DNA of 64,000 nucleotides, taken from the NCBI RefSeq assembly GCF_030867385.1, contig NZ_JAPFBJ010000004.1, forward strand, positions 62,001 through 126,000. The letters are read 5' to 3'. Within the stretch, counting starts at the first letter, position 1, and every line of letters begins with the position of its first letter. The notes beneath the pieces are model-generated. The model was not told the origin of the DNA. It saw only the letters and a list, made by a program, of their open reading frames with translations, and made no database searches. The translations under genes and the position numbers were made by a program. Shown in pieces: positions 9,089-17,266 of the stretch. This DNA is from Sphingobium sp. DEHP117 (GTDB lineage Bacteria > Pseudomonadota > Alphaproteobacteria > Sphingomonadales > Sphingomonadaceae).

Positions 9089-9141
9089 ATGCCGGGGGGA
9101 GTGGCCCTCGGGCTACGCCCTCACGCCACTCCCCCCGGCAT
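9089..9141 (+). terminator. Long hairpin after istB (copy 1)
   Basis: A perfect 17-bp stem (9089-9105 with 9125-9141, ATGCCGGGGGGAGTGGC and complement) has an apical region containing GGGC-TAC-GCCC. It begins 12 bp after the istB stop. It should block read-through out of the element. A comparable hairpin sits after istB of the second IS21 element. Confidence 0.7.
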
Positions 9142-9200
9142 GTAACACGATGGCCTGGTTTTACGCCGCCGAATGGCCGACTTTTGCTCCGCCGTTGACA

Positions 9201-9779
9201 CATTGTTCCGATTTCATCTTCGTTGAGCGCCTTGAGCGCAACCATGTTGATCTTCACGGCGAGGCCCGCGTCTTGCGCGGCGGCGATCCCGGCCAACACC
9301 TGGTCCAGGTCGCCGCGCCGGGTGATCGCCCGGAAGCGCTCGTGGTCGAGGCTGTCGAGGCTGATGTTGAGTCTGCGAATGCCATATCGATGGAGGTCGC
9401 GCGCGACTGTGGCGAGCTGGGTAGCGTTGGTTGTCATCGTCAGCTCATCAAGGCCGTTGCCGATGTGTTGGCCGATCGCCTCCACCAACCCGACGATGCC
9501 GCGACGGACCAGAGGCTCGCCACCGGTCAGGCGGATGCGTCGCACACCTCGCGCGATCAGGGCATCGGCCAGTTCCGCCAGTTCCTCCAGGGTGAGGAGG
9601 TCCTGGCGCGGCAGGAACTCCATGCGCTCGGCCATGCAATAACGGCAGCGCAGGTCGCACCGATCGGTGACGGACAGGCGGACATAAGTGATCGTTCGGC
9701 CGAAACGGTCGGTCAGGCTGCGCCAAGGCTTCCCTCTATCGGGAGTTGGAGTGGCCGTGAGGCCTTCCCGTTCAGCCAT
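9201..9779 (-). pseudogene. moaA: moaA, GTP 3',8-cyclase, truncated by IS21
   Basis: The N-terminal 190 or so residues of MoaA are present: [20 protein letters not shown] with the radical-SAM CxxxCxxC motif (CDLRCRYC), [22 protein letters not shown] and [11 protein letters not shown]. The homology ends at [10 protein letters not shown], exactly at the IS21 end. The open frame continues about 40 codons into IS21 DNA and stops at 9081. A complete MoaA is near 330 residues, so the C-terminal 4Fe-4S cluster and GTP-binding region are missing. It is not expected to make molybdenum cofactor. The start is the ATG at 9779, with GGAGGG about 11 bases upstream; a GTG at 9788 is possible. Confidence 0.92.
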
Positions 9780-9841
9780 GGCGCACACGTCCCTCCCTGT
9801 TCATGGCCTGTTGCCCCTGATCCAGGGATGATGTGGAGGAG

Positions 9842-10324
9842 TCATCCTTCGTCAGCAGGCTTCGCAGGCAGCCTATCAAATTCGGCAGCGAGATTGGCTG
9901 ATATGCGCTCGAGGACCGATCGACAGATTTCAACTTCGCGCGGCTCGATGCCAGCAACAGCGACCTTGTTGATGTCGATCGCGTATTGCATCAGCTCCTT
10001 TTCGAGCGCACGGCCATGATCTGTAAGAGTAATCCGCAATTTTCGACGATCATCCTTGTCCTTGGCGCGTTGCACCAGCCCTTGCCGAAGCATGGCGTTT
10101 ATCATGGCGACCGTCGTATTTTCGGTGACGTTAGTCATGTCGCTCAGATATTTTTGGGTCACCCCGTCCCTGAGCCATAGGACACGAAGATAGTACCAGA
10201 AACCGGTTTTGAGTTCGTGCTTGGCCAAATAGGCACTCAAGAGCCGATCGAACCGTCGGTGGCAGCGCCGAACCTGATAGCCCAAACTCAGTTCCGGATC
10301 GAGTTTGGGGGCGTGCTTCGACAT
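9842..10324 (-). CDS. MarR-family regulator of the phthalate-type cluster
   Basis: This 160-residue MarR protein starts at the ATG at 10324, where AGGAG stands six bases upstream; a longer frame to 10384 lacks such a site. The core is LSLGYQVRRCHRRFDRLL, FWYYLRVLWLRDGVTQKYLS (winged-helix entry) and KDKDDRRKLRITLTDHGRAL (wing). It is a paralogue of the regulator at 684-1232. It is transcribed in the same direction as the two catabolic genes upstream of it (10500-12682) and lies near a 16-bp inverted repeat and the divergent catabolic promoter, so it probably controls that cluster. An aromatic acid ligand is likely by analogy, but none can be named from sequence. Confidence 0.9.
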   Translation of the reverse strand: MSKHAPKLDPELSLGYQVRRCHRRFDRLLSAYLAKHELKTGFWYYLRVLWLRDGVTQKYLSDMTNVTENTTVAMINAMLRQGLVQRAKDKDDRRKLRITLTDHGRALEKELMQYAIDINKVAVAGIEPREVEICRSVLERISANLAAEFDRLPAKPADEG

Positions 10325-10421
10325 CTGTTCACTCCTGACGGGTTCAACCGATCCTCCACTCGCACAGACGCCGCACGAACGCATCGCAAAACCGTACCCG
10401 GCACCCGAAACCCATATTCCT

Positions 10422-10464
10422 ATGATGGTCCTCGGGATATTAAACGTGTCCCGAGGACCATCAT
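10422..10464. repeat. Perfect 16-bp inverted repeat between marR and the decarboxylase-like gene
   Basis: Arms ATGATGGTCCTCGGGA (10422-10437) and TCCCGAGGACCATCAT (10449-10464) are exact complements separated by 11 AT-rich bases. On the minus strand it stands 35 bp after the stop of the decarboxylase-like gene and about 100 bp before marR. It could be a terminator for the upstream operon, although no T-run follows, or a regulator binding site. Confidence 0.6.
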
Positions 10465-10499
10465 GTGAGCAGTAGACTGGCCTCGTGCAGGATGGTTTC

Positions 10500-11492
10500 T
10501 TAGATGCGGAACTCGGCGAAAGTCTCGGGCGCGAACATCTCTTCTATGGTGAGCTGGCGGGGCGACAGGCCCTGCTCGTGATGGTAACGCGTGAATGTCT
10601 CGATGACGTGGCGGTTCTTTTCGATGCCATAGGGCCACCATTCCCTGCCCATCGTAGCAATAGTGTCCTCCACTGCGGCGATCTGCCATGGCAACATCGT
10701 TTTCAGCGATGCCGACACCAACAATTGTTCATAGCTCAACCGCTGGGCTTCTACGAATGCCTTGTAAAGCGCCTGAGCAATCCATCGATTCTTCTCATAC
10801 ACGTCTCGCCGGATGGCCACGACATGCATGATCGGGAAGATTCCTGTCTTCGCGAAATAGGCTTTTTCAACGTCCACAAAATTGGGGAAGAGGCGCCGAA
10901 CCTTGCCCGGCTCCGAATAGAAGGTCGACGGCGCCCGCGCAGTATGCAGCGCATCGATCTCTCCATCCGCCAGCATGCGCTTCAAGGTCTGGGTGGGTCC
11001 GATCGGCTCGACCTTGAACTTGTCGGGTAGATTGAGCTTCAGCTTCTCCTCGCGCCCCGGCTCCTCTTCACCACCCGTGACGTAGGTGACCGACGCAGGA
11101 TCAATGCCATACTCGTCCTGCAGGATGCCGCGGATCCAGACCGGAGCCGTCATCTGATATTCAGGCACGCCGATCCGCTTGCCGACGAGATCCTCGGGCT
11201 TTTCGATGCCGCTTTTGGCGGAGACGAAAATGCAGGAGTGGCGGAAGAAGCGCGAAGGAAAGACGGGAATGGCGATGAAGCCAGGATTCTCGCGGCCCAG
11301 GGTCACGCAATAGGACGACATCGACAGTTCAGCGACATCGAATTCTCGATTGCGCAGCATGCGGAAGAAGGTTTCCTCGACATCCAGAACCTGAAAGTTG
11401 AGGTCGATGCCGTCGGGCCGGACCGCGCCCGTCTGGAGGGCTTCGGTGCGGTCATAGCCCCAACAGGCGAGGGAAAGGCTCAGTCTGGTCAT
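10500..11492 (-). CDS. 4,5-dihydroxyphthalate decarboxylase-like protein (Pht5/periplasmic-binding fold)
   Basis: The protein has 330 residues. Features resembling the 4,5-dihydroxyphthalate decarboxylase family include LSLACWGYDRTEALQTGAVR at the N-terminus, GIDLNFQVLDVEETFFRML, AELSMSSYC, IAIPVFPSRFFRHSCIFV, DLVGKRIGVPEYQMTAPVWI and WWPYGIEKNRHVIETF. The family has an NMT1-like substrate-binding fold but acts as a cytoplasmic decarboxylase; no signal peptide is visible here, which agrees. The start is the ATG at 11492, two bases after the upstream gene's stop, with GGAG upstream; a longer frame to 11579 lies inside that gene. It would convert 4,5-dihydroxyphthalate to protocatechuate. The exact substrate is inferred from family and neighbours. 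Confidence 0.82.
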   Translation of the reverse strand: MTRLSLSLACWGYDRTEALQTGAVRPDGIDLNFQVLDVEETFFRMLRNREFDVAELSMSSYCVTLGRENPGFIAIPVFPSRFFRHSCIFVSAKSGIEKPEDLVGKRIGVPEYQMTAPVWIRGILQDEYGIDPASVTYVTGGEEEPGREEKLKLNLPDKFKVEPIGPTQTLKRMLADGEIDALHTARAPSTFYSEPGKVRRLFPNFVDVEKAYFAKTGIFPIMHVVAIRRDVYEKNRWIAQALYKAFVEAQRLSYEQLLVSASLKTMLPWQIAAVEDTIATMGREWWPYGIEKNRHVIETFTRYHHEQGLSPRQLTIEEMFAPETFAEFRI

Positions 11493-11494
11493 TG

Positions 11495-12682
11495 TCACGG
11501 TTTCTCCGATAGAGTGTCGAGAAGTTGGTTGGGCGCTACGTCCGTATTGCGTCGGCTCGATTCGAGGAGCGCGACGCAACAGGCCATGGTATCAAGTCCC
11601 CAGCGCCCGTCATGGATCGGGCGGCGAATGCCTAGGCAACCGCCGACAAACTCGTCGATGACTTCCTTGCGCGGCAGGGCAGGGGGCTCGATCGGCTGGA
11701 AATCGCGTTCGGTGTCCCCATAAATTGAGAGCCCCTTGGGCGACAGTTTCAGGTCCGCGCGGTCGCAGCTGACGATGATGAAACCGAAATGCTCATGATG
11801 CGGCGCTGGCGTGTCGGCAGCGACAGCCGGGACGCCGTATGTGCGCTTCAGTTTGGCTTCGATTTCATCCTGCGATGATAGCGTCGCAAGCCTCTTACGC
11901 GCCTCGCCGTAGCGATCCGGGTCCTTGTCATAGCCAAGCTCCGCTATCCACCCCACCAGTTCGTCGCTGTCATAATGCGCATATCCGCTATAGGTCAGCG
12001 ACGCTGCAGCACCGGCTTCAAATGTCACCAGCGCCGTATAGGCGCCTTCGCTCGGGCGGCTGCTATCCCAGTTGGCGGCGACGGCGCGAACAGATGAAAC
12101 GGGCTGCCCGACAAGGCGGCGCACGACATCGATCTGGTGCGCCGCTTGGCTGTAGACGACGCCGCCGCCACGGGCGCTATCCAGTTCTTCCGGACGCCTG
12201 GGCCGGAACATGAAATCGGTGAAGTTGAGCGCCGTGACCATCCGCACGGCACCGAACCTGCCTGAGGCAACCAATTGCGCGGCAGCCTGTACGGGTGCAT
12301 CGAAGCCGTGGCTGGGTCCGACCACGAGCACCTTGCCGGCATCGGCGGCGGCGCGCTCTATACGCGCGCAATCTGCAAGCGTTGTCGCCATCGGCTTTTC
12401 GACCAGCACATGCTTTCCAGCCCGCAGAGCGGCGATGGCCTGCTCGGCATGCAACTCATGCGGGGTGGCTATATAAACCGCATCGATAACCGGCGAATAC
12501 AAGAGCGCGTCGAGCGTATCGAACGCCGGCGCGCCGAATTCGTCCGCGAAGCGTTCCCGAGCTTCGCGGCGCAGGTCGAAAGCCCCGGCAAGCGCTACGC
12601 GAGAATCGGCCTTCAGCGCGGGCAGAGTGAGCATGAAACCCCGGCCGAGCCCAATGATTCCTAGTCGCAACGCATTTGCCAT
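11495..12682 (-). CDS. Gfo/Idh/MocA oxidoreductase, phthalate cis-dihydrodiol dehydrogenase-like (Pht4)
   Basis: This 395-residue protein has an N-terminal Rossmann fold (LRLGIIGLGRGFMLTLPALK, residues 5-24), the family motif AGKHVLVEKPMA with the catalytic-region EKP, and the GGGVVYSQAAHQIDVVRRLV segment of the C-terminal domain. Within this family the combination with a dihydroxyphthalate decarboxylase-like gene points to Pht4, which oxidises phthalate 4,5-cis-dihydrodiol to 4,5-dihydroxyphthalate with NAD+. The start at 12682 has AGG nearby and leaves 132 bp of divergent promoter before the oxygenase gene. Its stop is two bases before the decarboxylase-like ATG, so the two are translationally coupled. 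Family identity is certain; the substrate is inferred. Confidence 0.82.
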   Translation of the reverse strand: MANALRLGIIGLGRGFMLTLPALKADSRVALAGAFDLRREARERFADEFGAPAFDTLDALLYSPVIDAVYIATPHELHAEQAIAALRAGKHVLVEKPMATTLADCARIERAAADAGKVLVVGPSHGFDAPVQAAAQLVASGRFGAVRMVTALNFTDFMFRPRRPEELDSARGGGVVYSQAAHQIDVVRRLVGQPVSSVRAVAANWDSSRPSEGAYTALVTFEAGAAASLTYSGYAHYDSDELVGWIAELGYDKDPDRYGEARKRLATLSSQDEIEAKLKRTYGVPAVAADTPAPHHEHFGFIIVSCDRADLKLSPKGLSIYGDTERDFQPIEPPALPRKEVIDEFVGGCLGIRRPIHDGRWGLDTMACCVALLESSRRNTDVAPNQLLDTLSEKP

Positions 12683-12730
12683 TCTTTGCCTGCCGCTCCC
12701 TTCAACCCGAAAATCAGGCTTGAAAAAGCC

Positions 12731-12752
12731 ATTACTACGATATAGAAGTAAT
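12731..12752. promoter_or_regulatory. Candidate MarR operator in the divergent catabolic promoter
   Basis: ATTACT and AGTAAT are perfect 6-bp arms separated by 10 bases. They lie in an AT-rich patch midway between the minus-strand dehydrogenase start (12682) and the plus-strand oxygenase start (12815). Size and symmetry suit a winged-helix dimer such as MarR, and one site here could control both operons. Confidence 0.5.
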
Positions 12753-12814
12753 TTCAAGGGCGCATCCTGAGGGTGATTCGTCTTCGTGCCAAGCCAAAAT
12801 GAGGAGGGTAGCTA

Positions 12815-14149
12815 ATGACTCCGGAACAAAATGATCTGCTTTGCCGTGTGGAGGGCGAGGCCCCAATGGGGAAGCTGATGCGGCAGCACTGGTTGCCCGC
12901 CTGCATGATCGAGGACGTCGCCGAGCCAGACGGCACGCCGTTGCGTGTTCGCTTGCTGGGTGAGAACATGGTCGTGTTCCGCAATACGGAGGGGCGCATC
13001 GGTGCGCTCGACGAGCTGTGCCCGCACCGGCGCGCTTCCCTTGCCTTCGGTCGCAACGAGGAATGCGGCCTGCGTTGCCTTTATCATGGCTGGAAATTCG
13101 ATGTGGACGGCAATGCCGTCGACATGTCTTCCGAGCCGGTCGATGCAAAGCTACGCGGCACGATGAAGACCAAGGCATATCCGGTGGTAGAATCTGCTGG
13201 TTTCGTCTGGGTGTGGATGGGTGACCCGGAAAATGTCATCCCTTTCAGCCCGCCGAACTGGTCGGCCGCGCCGGCTGAGAAGATCAGCATCGTGAAAATG
13301 CATGGCGGCTGCAACTGGGCGCAGGTTCTCGAAGGGTCGATCGATTCGGCGCACAGTTCGAGCCTGCATTCATCGAACATGCCGACGGCCACCGAAGTAA
13401 GCGGCTCGACGGCTACGGACACCGCGTGGCTTCGCCCGTCGGCCGACAAGGCGCCCAAGATTGAAGTGCAGAAAACGCCGTTCGGCTTTCGTTATGCTGC
13501 TATCCGCAAGCCGATCATCGATGCGGACAAGCAGGACTATGTACGCATGACTCTGTTCCAGGCTCCGTTCACGGTGCACATCCCGTCCAACGACCAATAT
13601 CATCTGTCACAGATGCTGGTTCCGATCGACGATGTGAACACCATGTTCTATTGGATCGCCTGGCATCCGACGAAGGGCATCAGTCAGGATGCCTGGCGCA
13701 AGTTCTGCGGGGCGGAGATTGGCAAGGACGTCGAGCCCGTTACCTTCAAAAAGCGGCGCAACGCCGAAAACAACTATCTGCAGGACCGGGCCCTGATGAA
13801 AGCCGGCGACTTTACCGGCATCTACGGCATTCCCTGTCAGGACATGGCGATGTGGGAATCGATGGGGCCGATCGCCGACCGCAGCGAGGATCTGCTCGGC
13901 TCGAGCGACAAGGCGATCTTCACCTTCCGCACCCAGATGTATCGCGCCGCCCAGGCTGTTCAGAAAGGCGAGCCGGCACTGGGTGCTGTAGAACCGCGCG
14001 TGCCACTGGCGAAGCTCATGTCGTTCGAGGGCATGGTCCCCAAGGGCGATGACTGGCGGCTGATCAACGTCTCCGAGGAGGAGAGGCGCTTGACCGGCGT
14101 CTTCGCCGACAAGGAAGAAGTTGAAGATCTGGCGGACGCGGTTTCCTGA
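12815..14149 (+). CDS. Rieske non-heme iron oxygenase alpha subunit, phthalate 4,5-dioxygenase-like
   Basis: The protein has 444 residues. The Rieske 2Fe-2S motif is CPH...CLYHGW (C69, H71, C88, H91). The mononuclear iron site region is EGSIDSAHSSSLHSS, with D177, H180 and H185 as likely bridging aspartate and iron ligands. Overall length and the NEECGLRCLYHGWKFDVDGN context match the phthalate dioxygenase subgroup, which has alpha subunits only. It would hydroxylate an aromatic acid to a cis-dihydrodiol, feeding the divergent dehydrogenase and decarboxylase-like enzymes. GAGGAGG precedes the ATG. The stop overlaps the nadC start. Ferredoxin and reductase genes downstream supply electrons. 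The substrate phthalate is inferred from the gene set; other ortho-dicarboxylates are possible. Confidence 0.88.
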   Translation: MTPEQNDLLCRVEGEAPMGKLMRQHWLPACMIEDVAEPDGTPLRVRLLGENMVVFRNTEGRIGALDELCPHRRASLAFGRNEECGLRCLYHGWKFDVDGNAVDMSSEPVDAKLRGTMKTKAYPVVESAGFVWVWMGDPENVIPFSPPNWSAAPAEKISIVKMHGGCNWAQVLEGSIDSAHSSSLHSSNMPTATEVSGSTATDTAWLRPSADKAPKIEVQKTPFGFRYAAIRKPIIDADKQDYVRMTLFQAPFTVHIPSNDQYHLSQMLVPIDDVNTMFYWIAWHPTKGISQDAWRKFCGAEIGKDVEPVTFKKRRNAENNYLQDRALMKAGDFTGIYGIPCQDMAMWESMGPIADRSEDLLGSSDKAIFTFRTQMYRAAQAVQKGEPALGAVEPRVPLAKLMSFEGMVPKGDDWRLINVSEEERRLTGVFADKEEVEDLADAVS

Positions 14150-15012
14150 TGCGTGAGTCGGATTTGATCGCGGGCCTGGATCAGCAACAACTCGACAACT
14201 TCGTCGATTATGTTCTGAGTGAGGATCTGGGGAGCGGAGACGTCACGAGCCGTGTGTCAGTCCCCGCCAGCGCGCGCTTTTCCGCCGTTCTGGCTGCCCG
14301 GCAACCGATAGTGGTTGCCGGGCTCCAGCTGGCAGCCGCGTTTTTCGGTAAGCTCGACCCCGAGGTCGCTATCGAATTCCTGGTGCAGGATGGGGACAAT
14401 GTTGCCGCTGGGCAGCCCCTCATGCGAATTGCGGGAAGCGCGCAGCTCATGCTCGCGGCCGAGAGGTCCGCTCTCAATACGCTCCAGCACCTGACCGGCA
14501 TCGCGACGGTGACGCGATCTTATGCCGAAGCGATCGCCGGTACGGATTGCGTCCTTCTCGATACGCGCAAGACAATTCCCGGTCTTCGGGCGATCGAGAA
14601 ATATGCCGCCAAGGTGGGCGGGGCGCGGAATCATCGCATGCGTCTGGATGACGGTATCCTGATCAAGGACAACCACATCGCCGCCGCTGGCAGCATTGTC
14701 GAAGCGGTCAAGGCTGCGAAAGCCGCCAATACCGGGCTGGAAGTCCAGGTCGAGGTTGACGGGATCGAACAAATCGAGCCTGCGCTGATGGCGGGGGCGG
14801 ATCGTCTGCTTTGCGACAACATGTCTCCTGCCAAGCTCAAAGAGGCCGTCGCCCTTGTCGGCGGCCGCGTCCCCATCGAAGCGTCAGGCGGCGTGCGGCT
14901 CGATACGATTAGGGAAATCGCGTCGACTGGCGTCGATTTTGTATCAGTCGGGCGCATCACCCAAAGTGCTCCCGCGGCCGATATCGGATTGGACTACGCG
15001 CTTTCCCCATGA
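14149..15012 (+). CDS. nadC: Quinolinate phosphoribosyltransferase (nicotinate-nucleotide pyrophosphorylase)
   Basis: This 287-residue protein has typical NadC sequence: an [12 protein letters not shown]-terminal motif, [68 protein letters not shown], and the C-terminal phosphate-binding barrel strands [12 protein letters not shown] and [13 protein letters not shown]. It turns quinolinate and PRPP into nicotinate mononucleotide, CO2 and pyrophosphate in NAD synthesis. The ATG overlaps the oxygenase stop, so it is translated as part of the catabolic operon. nadA and nadB are absent. Phthalate resembles quinolinate and is known to inhibit this enzyme, so an extra, co-induced copy may protect NAD supply; a nadC homologue beside phthalate genes has been described in Burkholderia. 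That role is inference here. Confidence 0.93.
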   Translation: MRESDLIAGLDQQQLDNFVDYVLSEDLGSGDVTSRVSVPASARFSAVLAARQPIVVAGLQLAAAFFGKLDPEVAIEFLVQDGDNVAAGQPLMRIAGSAQLMLAAERSALNTLQHLTGIATVTRSYAEAIAGTDCVLLDTRKTIPGLRAIEKYAAKVGGARNHRMRLDDGILIKDNHIAAAGSIVEAVKAAKAANTGLEVQVEVDGIEQIEPALMAGADRLLCDNMSPAKLKEAVALVGGRVPIEASGGVRLDTIREIASTGVDFVSVGRITQSAPAADIGLDYALSP

Positions 15013-15092
15013 GCCTTGCGCGCCAAGGCGGCGTGGAGGTTTTTCAGTCGATAGCAGACTGCCAAAAAGCATATTTGGAAATTAGAGGACTA

Positions 15093-15407
15093 ATGGAGAT
15101 TACCGTTACAACGCGCACTGGCGAGCGCGTGACCGTCACACCGAATGGCGCAACCACGTTACTGGAAGCGATCCGCGACGCAGGCATCGACGAGTTGCTT
15201 GCATTGTGCGGAGGGTGTTGCTCCTGCGCAACCTGCCATATCCAGGTCGATGAAGCGTTTCTCGATCGCTTGCCACCCATGAGTACGGATGAGGACGATC
15301 TTCTGGACTCGTCCGAGCACCGTTGCTCAAGATCTCGGTTATCCTGTCAGTTGACTATCTCTGATGCTCTGGACGGACTTTGCATCACGATTGCGCCGGA
15401 AGATTGA
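15093..15407 (+). CDS. 2Fe-2S plant/adrenodoxin-type ferredoxin
   Basis: The protein has 104 residues from the ATG at 15093, which is preceded by GAGGA; a longer frame from 15009 lacks ferredoxin similarity in its first 28 residues. Cluster ligands are C39, C45 and C48 ([13 protein letters not shown]5CX2C spacing) and C85 (RLSCQL), the adrenodoxin/putidaredoxin pattern. Two extra cysteines (C42, C43) lie inside the loop, which is unusual. It would carry electrons from the FAD reductase downstream to the Rieske oxygenase. Confidence 0.9.
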   Translation: MEITVTTRTGERVTVTPNGATTLLEAIRDAGIDELLALCGGCCSCATCHIQVDEAFLDRLPPMSTDEDDLLDSSEHRCSRSRLSCQLTISDALDGLCITIAPED

Positions 15408-15513
15408 GGGCACTTGAGTTCGCAAAGAGAGCTCAATCAGGCTCTTGCCGTTAACCGACGGCGTGACAAGCAAAGCACGGCTTATGTAATCCTGTAAGGA
15501 AGCTATCTATCCC

Positions 15514-16746
15514 ATGAGCGAGCGGTACGATGTTCTTATTGTTGGGGCCGGGCATGGGGGAGCTCAAGCCGCGCTCGCGCTGCGCCAGCATAAATATGCG
15601 GGAAGTGTGGCACTGCTGGGAGATGAGCCAGATCCGCCATATGAACGCCCGCCGCTCTCCAAGGAATATTTCTCAGGCGAAAAGAGCTTCGAAAGAATTC
15701 TCATTCGACCTCAGGCAATCTGGGCCGAGCGCGATATCGAGTTGCAGCTCCTGCGACGGGTTGTGGCCGTCGATCCGGCGGAGCAAAATGTTGTGCTCTC
15801 CGACGGAAGCCGCATTGGCTATGGCAAGCTGATCTGGGCAACTGGCGGTGCGCCTCGTCGCTTGAGCTGTTCGGGAAGCGATCTCATGGGTGTCCACAAC
15901 GTCCGCACTCGTGCTGACGCTGACCGCATGCTGGCCGAGACGCCGAAAGTGCAGAATGTCGTGGTGATCGGTGGCGGGTATATCGGCCTCGAGGCGGCTG
16001 CGGTACTCGCCAAGCTCGGCAAGCAAGTGACGGTGCTGGAAGCGATGGATCGTGTGCTGGCAAGGGTCGCTGGTGAACCGCTTTCTCGTTTTTATGAGGC
16101 TGAACATCGGGCGCATGGCGTTGAGATCCATTTGAACGCCAAAATGGATTGCCTGATTGGACATGATGGATGGGTAACGGGTGTCCGGATGTCTGACGGC
16201 TCGGTCTTACCCGCAGACATGGTTGTCGTCGGCATCGGGATCGTTCCGGCCGTAGAGCCATTGATCGCGGCGGGTGCGGCAAGCGGGAACGGGGTAGAAG
16301 TCGATGAATTCTGTCAGACTTCGTTGCCGAACATTTACGCGATCGGCGATTGCGCGATCCATGCCAACCCCTTTGCTGGCGGTCAGCGGATCCGGTTGGA
16401 GTCAGTTCAGAACGCCAATGACCAGGCCATAACGGCCGCCAGGCATATTGCTGGTGACGCCGCGCCGTACCACGCCGTTCCCTGGTTCTGGTCGAACCAA
16501 TATGATCTCAAGCTCCAGACTATCGGGCTTAGCTTGGGATACGATGAAGTCGTCGTGCGGGGCCAGAGCGCAGCGCGCAGCTTCACGCTCGTATATCTTA
16601 GCAAGGGTAAGGTGCTGGCCCTTGACTGCGTCAACTCTGTGAAGGACTATGTTCAGGGTAAGGCACTCGTTATCACGCAGGCCACTCCTGATAAATCTGT
16701 ACTTGCAAACCCTGAGATTCCTATCAAGTCACTTTTGGTGAGTTGA
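15514..16746 (+). CDS. FAD-dependent ferredoxin reductase
   Basis: This 410-residue protein is of the putidaredoxin/rubredoxin reductase type. It has an N-terminal FAD dinucleotide fold ([20 protein letters not shown]), [13 protein letters not shown], a central NAD(P)H fold ([20 protein letters not shown]) and the C-terminal FAD-contact [14 protein letters not shown] ferredoxin-reductase C-terminal domain runs from about residue 320. It takes electrons from NAD(P)H and passes them to the adjacent ferredoxin. AAGGA stands upstream of the ATG. It is the last gene of the catabolic operon, 106 bp after the ferredoxin gene. Classical phthalate dioxygenases use a fused reductase instead, so this system has a different electron chain. 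Confidence 0.92.
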   Translation: MSERYDVLIVGAGHGGAQAALALRQHKYAGSVALLGDEPDPPYERPPLSKEYFSGEKSFERILIRPQAIWAERDIELQLLRRVVAVDPAEQNVVLSDGSRIGYGKLIWATGGAPRRLSCSGSDLMGVHNVRTRADADRMLAETPKVQNVVVIGGGYIGLEAAAVLAKLGKQVTVLEAMDRVLARVAGEPLSRFYEAEHRAHGVEIHLNAKMDCLIGHDGWVTGVRMSDGSVLPADMVVVGIGIVPAVEPLIAAGAASGNGVEVDEFCQTSLPNIYAIGDCAIHANPFAGGQRIRLESVQNANDQAITAARHIAGDAAPYHAVPWFWSNQYDLKLQTIGLSLGYDEVVVRGQSAARSFTLVYLSKGKVLALDCVNSVKDYVQGKALVITQATPDKSVLANPEIPIKSLLVS

Positions 16747-16969
16747 TAGAACTGTTGTTATAATAACAATTCTGATAAATTTCTGAGTATATACAAAATT
16801 AACTGAAACTTTCTCTTTACACATGTGAAGGTTTTTCTTGTATTTTCTAGAATCAGTTTGGCAGTACATAGACATAGTTGATATGTATTTTTGATTTCGG
16901 GTGGCCGGAATTGCATGTTTTGCGACGAAAAGGCAGGTCGTGCCTGCCCGTACTGATTTGCCGCTTACG
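16747..16969. other. AT-rich intergenic region with a 15-bp palindrome
   Basis: This spacer is strikingly AT-rich compared with its surroundings. At 16755-16769 it has the perfect palindrome TTGTTAT-A-ATAACAA, nine bases after the reductase stop. No convincing gene was found in it. It probably marks the junction between the catabolic module and the backbone and may hold a promoter for the next genes. Confidence 0.5.
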
Positions 16970-17266
16970 ATGGATAGCATCATGCACGCCTCCGTCCTTA
17001 TCATCCTGCATGAGGGTCATAAGATGCTCCAGGTCCACGCAAGCGAGGCGGCTTCCTGGAAGGCACTCCTGGGTTTTGTAGAGCAGCAATGGCAGGCCCG
17101 CTTCGGTTCGCTTTTGCCACCTCTGGACGAAACGAAGCGGATTGAGGCGTTTTTCAAGGATGAGGGGGATTACCTGATCGGCAAGGTGGACGTATCGGAA
17201 ATCCGGCAACAAATCGAAGACCAAGACAGCAACGTTCCCGATGCCGGGGAGCAGGTCCGTATTTGA
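16970..17266 (+). CDS. Hypothetical protein, about 98 residues
   Basis: The frame is open from 16901, but the likely starts are the ATGs at 16970 or 16982, because the upstream part is AT-rich and low in coding character. The predicted protein has a short hydrophobic start (MHASVLIILHEG) and a soluble, charged remainder (KRIEAFFKDEGDYLIGKVDV, then EIRQQIEDQDSN). No family is recognised. It overlaps the following SGNH-like gene by 26 bases, so the two are probably co-translated. Confidence 0.45.
   Translation: MDSIMHASVLIILHEGHKMLQVHASEAASWKALLGFVEQQWQARFGSLLPPLDETKRIEAFFKDEGDYLIGKVDVSEIRQQIEDQDSNVPDAGEQVRI

Larger units (their letters stand above)
6700..9200 (+). mobile_element. IS21-family insertion sequence (copy 1), between IS3 remnant and moaA remnant
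   Basis: The ends are TGAGAACGGCGGAGCAATAT at the left and TGTCAACGGCGGAGCAAAAG at the right, read inward. Each is followed by a second related block, GGCGGCGTAAAA at both ends, the multiple terminal repeats typical of IS21. The element carries istA and istB with an ATGA overlap. Flanking bases (ACGGTGG left, CATTGTTC right) do not match, and the left flank is IS3 while the right flank is moaA. So a deletion or recombination has joined unrelated sequences at this element; it is not a simple insertion. Confidence 0.87.

Noticed and set aside
9081..9200. Continuation of moaA coding sequence
   Set aside because: The frame stays open, but these codons belong to the IS21 terminal region and hairpin and do not resemble MoaA.
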